A DNA stretch of 7,677 nucleotides from Chroococcidiopsidaceae cyanobacterium CP_BM_RX_35 (GTDB lineage Bacteria > Cyanobacteriota > Cyanobacteriia > Cyanobacteriales > Chroococcidiopsidaceae), in assembly GCA_019242465.1 (NCBI GenBank), contig JAFAVL010000261.1, forward strand, positions 1 to 7,677, read 5' to 3'. The notes beneath the pieces were generated by a model. It saw only the letters and a list, made by a program, of their open reading frames with translations. It did no database searches and was not told the DNA's origin. Position 1 is the stretch's first letter, and each line of letters opens with the position of its first letter. The position numbers were made by a program, and so were the translations under genes. Positions 5,014 through 7,677 of this stretch are shown piece after piece.

Positions 5014-6639
5014 ATGAAGAGAAGAGACTTTGTGCTAAAAGTTGCTGCGTCTGCGAGTTTGGTTGGTACTACCTCGAAAGTGCTGGACTTAATAGGAAGA
5101 CCAGCTAATGCACAGATTAGTCCAGTTTTACAATGGGGTCGGGTATCGACTTTCAATTTAATAGAAGCAACGATACCTGAGATTCAATCTGCAATTTACT
5201 CAGGTTTGCTAACTTCTGAGGAATTAGTTCAACTATATCTCAATCGTATTGCTACTTACGACAATATCATCAATGCGATTAGAGACCTTAATAGTAAATC
5301 ACTACAAATAGCTAAAAGACTAGATCGGCAGAGGGATTTCAGAGGTCGTAGAGGACCCTTATATGGTATTCCTGTTCTCCTAAAAGACAACATTAACACT
5401 GCTGACGAGCCAACTACGGCAGGCTCACTTGCACTGCAAGGATCAATTCCTCCCGCTGATGCATTCATCACTAAAAAACTACGGCAAGCCGGTGCCATTA
5501 TTCTCGGCAAGGCAAACCTAACAGAGTTTGCGAATTACCTGACGACAGGAATGCCTGCTGGGTATAGCTCTTTAGGTGGCTATGTCTTCAACCCCTATAA
5601 CCCTGTGCCGTTACCTGGTGGAGATGGTAGACCAGCGTTATCTCCTGGTGGCTCCAGTGCTGGTCCGGGAGCAGCCGCCGCGGCGAATTTCGTGACAGTG
5701 ACAATTGGGACTGAGACTTCTGGCTCGATTCTCAGTCCTTCTAACCAGAACTCACTCGTTGGTATTAAGCCAACTGTCGGTTTGGTCAGTCGGAGTGGGA
5801 TTATTCCCATCGCTCACAGCCAAGATACAGCAGGACCAATCACCCGTACTGTTACAGACGCTGCCATTTTACTGGGAGCAATCACGGGTATAGATCCTAG
5901 TGACCCAGCTACGTTTACTAGTGCAGGCAAGTACTACACTGACTACACGCCATTTCTCAAATTGGATGGTCTTCAAGGTACTCGGATTGGCGTTCCTCGC
6001 GATTACTTCTGGGATAATCTCACAAGTGAACAGAAGGAGATTGTAGAAAATGCAATTACCAAGATGAAGAGTCTTGGTGCCACAGTGATTGCTGCAGATA
6101 TACCTACGGCACGGGAACTGGCTGCTTTTAATTCATCAGTGCTAAGTTATGAGTTCAAGCGCGATCTAGATGCTTATTTAAGTAGTCTAGGACCGAATGC
6201 ACCTGTCAAGTCATTGGCAGATGTGATCGCGTTCAATAACGCCCACCCACAAACAGCTCTCAAGTACGGGCAAACACTAGCTTTGGCATCGGAAGCTCTA
6301 GATTTAGATCGAGACAAGCCAAAGTACTTAGCAGATCGAGCAACAGATCTACGGCTTGCTAAAGAAGAAGGGATTGACTACGTTATTAACCAATACAGTT
6401 TCAATGCTCTTCTGTTTCCAGCAACCGCAGGAGCAAGCATAGGAGCTAAAGCTGGATATCCTAGTATCATTGTTCCCAGTGGTTATCTATCGAATGGCTC
6501 GCCATACGGCGTCACATTTTTAGGTCAAGCTTACAGCGAACCGACCCTAATCAGCTTGGCTTATGCTTATGAGCAGGCAACTCAGGTTCGCCGCCCCCCT
6601 ACCAGTACACCTCCACTACAGGGAGATATGAAGACATAG
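5014..6639 (+). CDS. Tat-exported amidase-signature enzyme, peptide-amidase-like
   Basis: Hydrolyses a C-N amide bond with a Ser-cisSer-Lys triad; the natural substrate is unknown. The 541-residue protein starts with a twin-arginine signal peptide: MKRRDFVLK, then a weakly hydrophobic run, with likely cleavage after ANA at about residue 33. It should therefore act outside the cytoplasm. Catalytic residues are Lys124 (PVLLKDN), cis-Ser214 (SPGGSSAG) and nucleophile Ser238 (TETSGSIL); the 24-residue spacing of the two serines matches the family. The block VGLVSRSGIIPIAHSQDTAGPITR strongly recalls the secreted peptide amidase Pam of Stenotrophomonas. About ten extra residues (near VPLPGGDGRPA) precede the GGSS motif. 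The GTG at 5008 lies in the Shine-Dalgarno GAGGAG, so the ATG at 5014 is the start. Codon use looks like that of neighbouring genes. No operon partner is visible; a recombinase follows. Confidence 0.9.
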   Translation: MKRRDFVLKVAASASLVGTTSKVLDLIGRPANAQISPVLQWGRVSTFNLIEATIPEIQSAIYSGLLTSEELVQLYLNRIATYDNIINAIRDLNSKSLQIAKRLDRQRDFRGRRGPLYGIPVLLKDNINTADEPTTAGSLALQGSIPPADAFITKKLRQAGAIILGKANLTEFANYLTTGMPAGYSSLGGYVFNPYNPVPLPGGDGRPALSPGGSSAGPGAAAAANFVTVTIGTETSGSILSPSNQNSLVGIKPTVGLVSRSGIIPIAHSQDTAGPITRTVTDAAILLGAITGIDPSDPATFTSAGKYYTDYTPFLKLDGLQGTRIGVPRDYFWDNLTSEQKEIVENAITKMKSLGATVIAADIPTARELAAFNSSVLSYEFKRDLDAYLSSLGPNAPVKSLADVIAFNNAHPQTALKYGQTLALASEALDLDRDKPKYLADRATDLRLAKEEGIDYVINQYSFNALLFPATAGASIGAKAGYPSIIVPSGYLSNGSPYGVTFLGQAYSEPTLISLAYAYEQATQVRRPPTSTPPLQGDMKT

Positions 6640-6856
6640 GACTGGGAGAAACTGTCAGACAAACTATTAAAGCATTTGCTTATCTAAGCGAGGAAAATTT
6701 GCGATTTCAATTAAGTGCCAGAAAGCCACTACTTCAACAGCTCTTCCAAATTAAATATTCCTTAAGTAGTAGAAGCTAATGTCCGCAAACTTATGCAAAT
6801 TTCAGGAGCTTTGGATATTTGTCTAGAATTAAGGGGTATGAGAGTCGGTATTTTTG
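6640..6856. other. Non-coding spacer between amidase and recombinase
   Basis: I see no supported gene. One forward frame stays open from 6573, overlapping the amidase end, to a stop at 6777-6779. It encodes a plausible-looking helical segment containing AFAYLSEENLRFQL, but there is no start codon and no family I recognise. AAGGGG at 6831-6836 resembles a ribosome-binding site but lies 20 nt from the recombinase ATG. The left end of an IS607-type element would be expected in this spacer. Such elements lack terminal inverted repeats, so I cannot mark it. Confidence 0.35.
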
Positions 6857-6871
6857 ATGAAAGTCGGTATT
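6838..6871 (+). repeat. 15-bp direct repeat, 19-bp period, at the recombinase start
   Basis: ATGAGAGTCGGTATT (6838-6852) and ATGAAAGTCGGTATT (6857-6871) match at 14 of 15 positions. The second copy contains the recombinase start codon. The first begins with an ATG that is out of frame and would give a short peptide ending at a TGA about 50 nt later. The pair could be recombinase-binding sites, since IS607-family transposases bind several short repeated sites at element ends, or simply a small duplication that moved the start away from AAGGGG. Confidence 0.6.
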
Positions 6872-7474
6872 GGTCGCGCTGCAACTGAATTAGGTGTTTC
6901 CTGTGATACTCTCCGCCGTTGGGAAGCAGCAGGCAAAATTGAAGTTGAGCGTACTCCTACAGGTCATCGCCGTTATGACTTAGCTAAACTGCGAGGTCTA
7001 GGTCTTGCTGGGGTAGCTAATGAGCGCATCACGCTGGCTTATGCTCGCGTATCTCATCAAAACCAGAAGCAGGAACTTAAGAATCAAGTCAGCATTCTCG
7101 AATCTTTCTGTGTCGAGAATGATTGGCACTGCGAAGTGATTCAAGATGTTGGTTCTGGCATGAACTACCGTAAAAGCGGTCTAAGGCAACTGATCCAGCG
7201 ACTGTGCCAAGGCGATGTTGGTCGGCTAGTGATGACTCATCGAGACCGACTCTTAAGGTTTGGAGTCGAACTCATTTTCTCTTTGTGCGAACATTTTGGT
7301 ACGGAGATTGTCATTATCAATGCCAGCTCTCTCGCTCAATTTGAGGACGAATTGGCGGAGGATGTGCTAGAAATTATCACTATCTTTTCAGCACGTCTCT
7401 ATGGGAGCCGCAACCAGAAAAACCACGACATCATTAAGAAATTGATGGACATCGCTAAAGAACTGGAAGCTTAA
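6857..7474 (+). CDS. tnpA: IS607-family serine recombinase/transposase (TnpA type)
   Basis: Catalyses transposition of an IS607-type element through a circular intermediate, using a serine nucleophile. In the 205-residue protein an N-terminal MerR-like helix-turn-helix comes first (about residues 4-48; GRAATELGVSCDTLRRWEAAGKI, with TGHRRY in the wing). The resolvase-type catalytic domain follows: nucleophile Ser66 in YARVS, the conserved GSGMNYRKSGLRQL near 112-125, and THRDRLLRFG near 135-144 with active-site arginines. The C-terminal FSARLYGSRNQKN helix is typical. DNA-binding before catalysis is the IS607 order, opposite to Tn3 resolvases. The protein looks complete. A TTG at 6854 is the only other in-frame start; neither has a near Shine-Dalgarno. 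The usual overlapping tnpB is absent from the next 200 nt, so the element is either solo, decayed or continues past the window. Confidence 0.88.
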   Translation: MKVGIGRAATELGVSCDTLRRWEAAGKIEVERTPTGHRRYDLAKLRGLGLAGVANERITLAYARVSHQNQKQELKNQVSILESFCVENDWHCEVIQDVGSGMNYRKSGLRQLIQRLCQGDVGRLVMTHRDRLLRFGVELIFSLCEHFGTEIVIINASSLAQFEDELAEDVLEIITIFSARLYGSRNQKNHDIIKKLMDIAKELEA

Positions 7475-7677
7475 AAATAATGGGTATTAAGTAGCCTATT
7501 GCTCATCATTTTTGGTAAAATAGTTTACATACTACTGTTGAAATCAGTATCTTGCTCTCCAACCCTGCATAGATTTACTGAGATTTCGGCATTATTTTAC
7601 AAGTTGTTTCATGAGACAGAGGGGTTGTTGTAGCTTGGGTTGGTAGATTATAAGTGTCAACTTTAAGACATTGAGGA
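7475..7677. other. Non-coding region after the recombinase, to window end
   Basis: Stops interrupt all forward frames and no tnpB-like protein is encoded. A small hairpin, GTAAA-ATAG-TTTAC, lies near 7515-7528. The window ends in TTGAGGA (7671-7677), which resembles a ribosome-binding site, so a further plus-strand gene may start just beyond the edge. This region could hold the right end of the element, but no boundary can be set. Confidence 0.35.

Noticed and set aside
5256..5893. Open frames on both strands inside the amidase gene
   Set aside because: Shadows of the amidase frame, whose catalytic motifs fix the true reading frame.
6838..6888. ATG at 6838 next to AAGGGG as a recombinase start
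   Set aside because: It is out of frame with the recombinase and reaches a stop after about 16 codons.
1..7677. CRISPR arrays, tRNA or rRNA genes, or a new multi-gene defence system
   Set aside because: No regularly spaced repeats, no cloverleaf-like sequence and no cluster of functionally linked unknown genes were seen.

Overview
The window reads as chromosomal DNA from a cyanobacterium. Three copies of the cyanobacterial HIP1 octamer GCGATCGC (1083-1090, 3087-3094, 4578-4585) and a gene that looks like psb35, a small photosystem II assembly protein found in cyanobacteria, support this. Base composition is moderate and intergenic DNA is AT-rich. I cannot name the genus.

Layout. (1) 1-1703: an unrecognised 87-residue protein (+) converges on lhgO (-), an FAD-dependent L-2-hydroxyglutarate oxidase. 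lhgO has the best promoter in the window: CTGACA, 17 bp, TATAAT. (2) 1884-2547: a TerB-like protein (+) converges on psb35 (-). (3) 2640-3752: folK, for folate synthesis, is followed on the same strand by a Nudix hydrolase of the ADP-ribose pyrophosphatase type. (4) 3794-4471: a CPBP/CAAX-protease-like membrane protein (-) converges on the Nudix gene. (5) 4507-4821: the decayed middle piece of a RES-domain gene (NAD-degrading toxin family) on the minus strand. (6) 5014-6639: a Tat-exported amidase-signature enzyme resembling secreted peptide amidases. (7) 6857-7474: an IS607-family serine recombinase (TnpA type), with no tnpB visible before the window ends.

How the genes fit together. This is mostly a patchwork of single housekeeping genes, not one pathway. 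lhgO repairs a metabolic by-product, folK serves folate, the Nudix enzyme probably cleaves ADP-ribose-type nucleotides, and psb35 serves photosystem II. Only folK and the Nudix gene lie in tandem closely enough (45 nt) to be a plausible transcription unit. The right half, from the RES remnant to the recombinase, looks like accessory DNA: a broken toxin-family gene, a non-coding AT-rich stretch with spaced repeats, an exported amidase and a transposon recombinase.

I see no CRISPR array, tRNA, rRNA or convincing new multi-gene system. The most useful observations are the RES remnant, the apparently solo IS607 recombinase with a 19-bp-period direct repeat at its start, and an 18-bp perfect palindrome inside lhgO.
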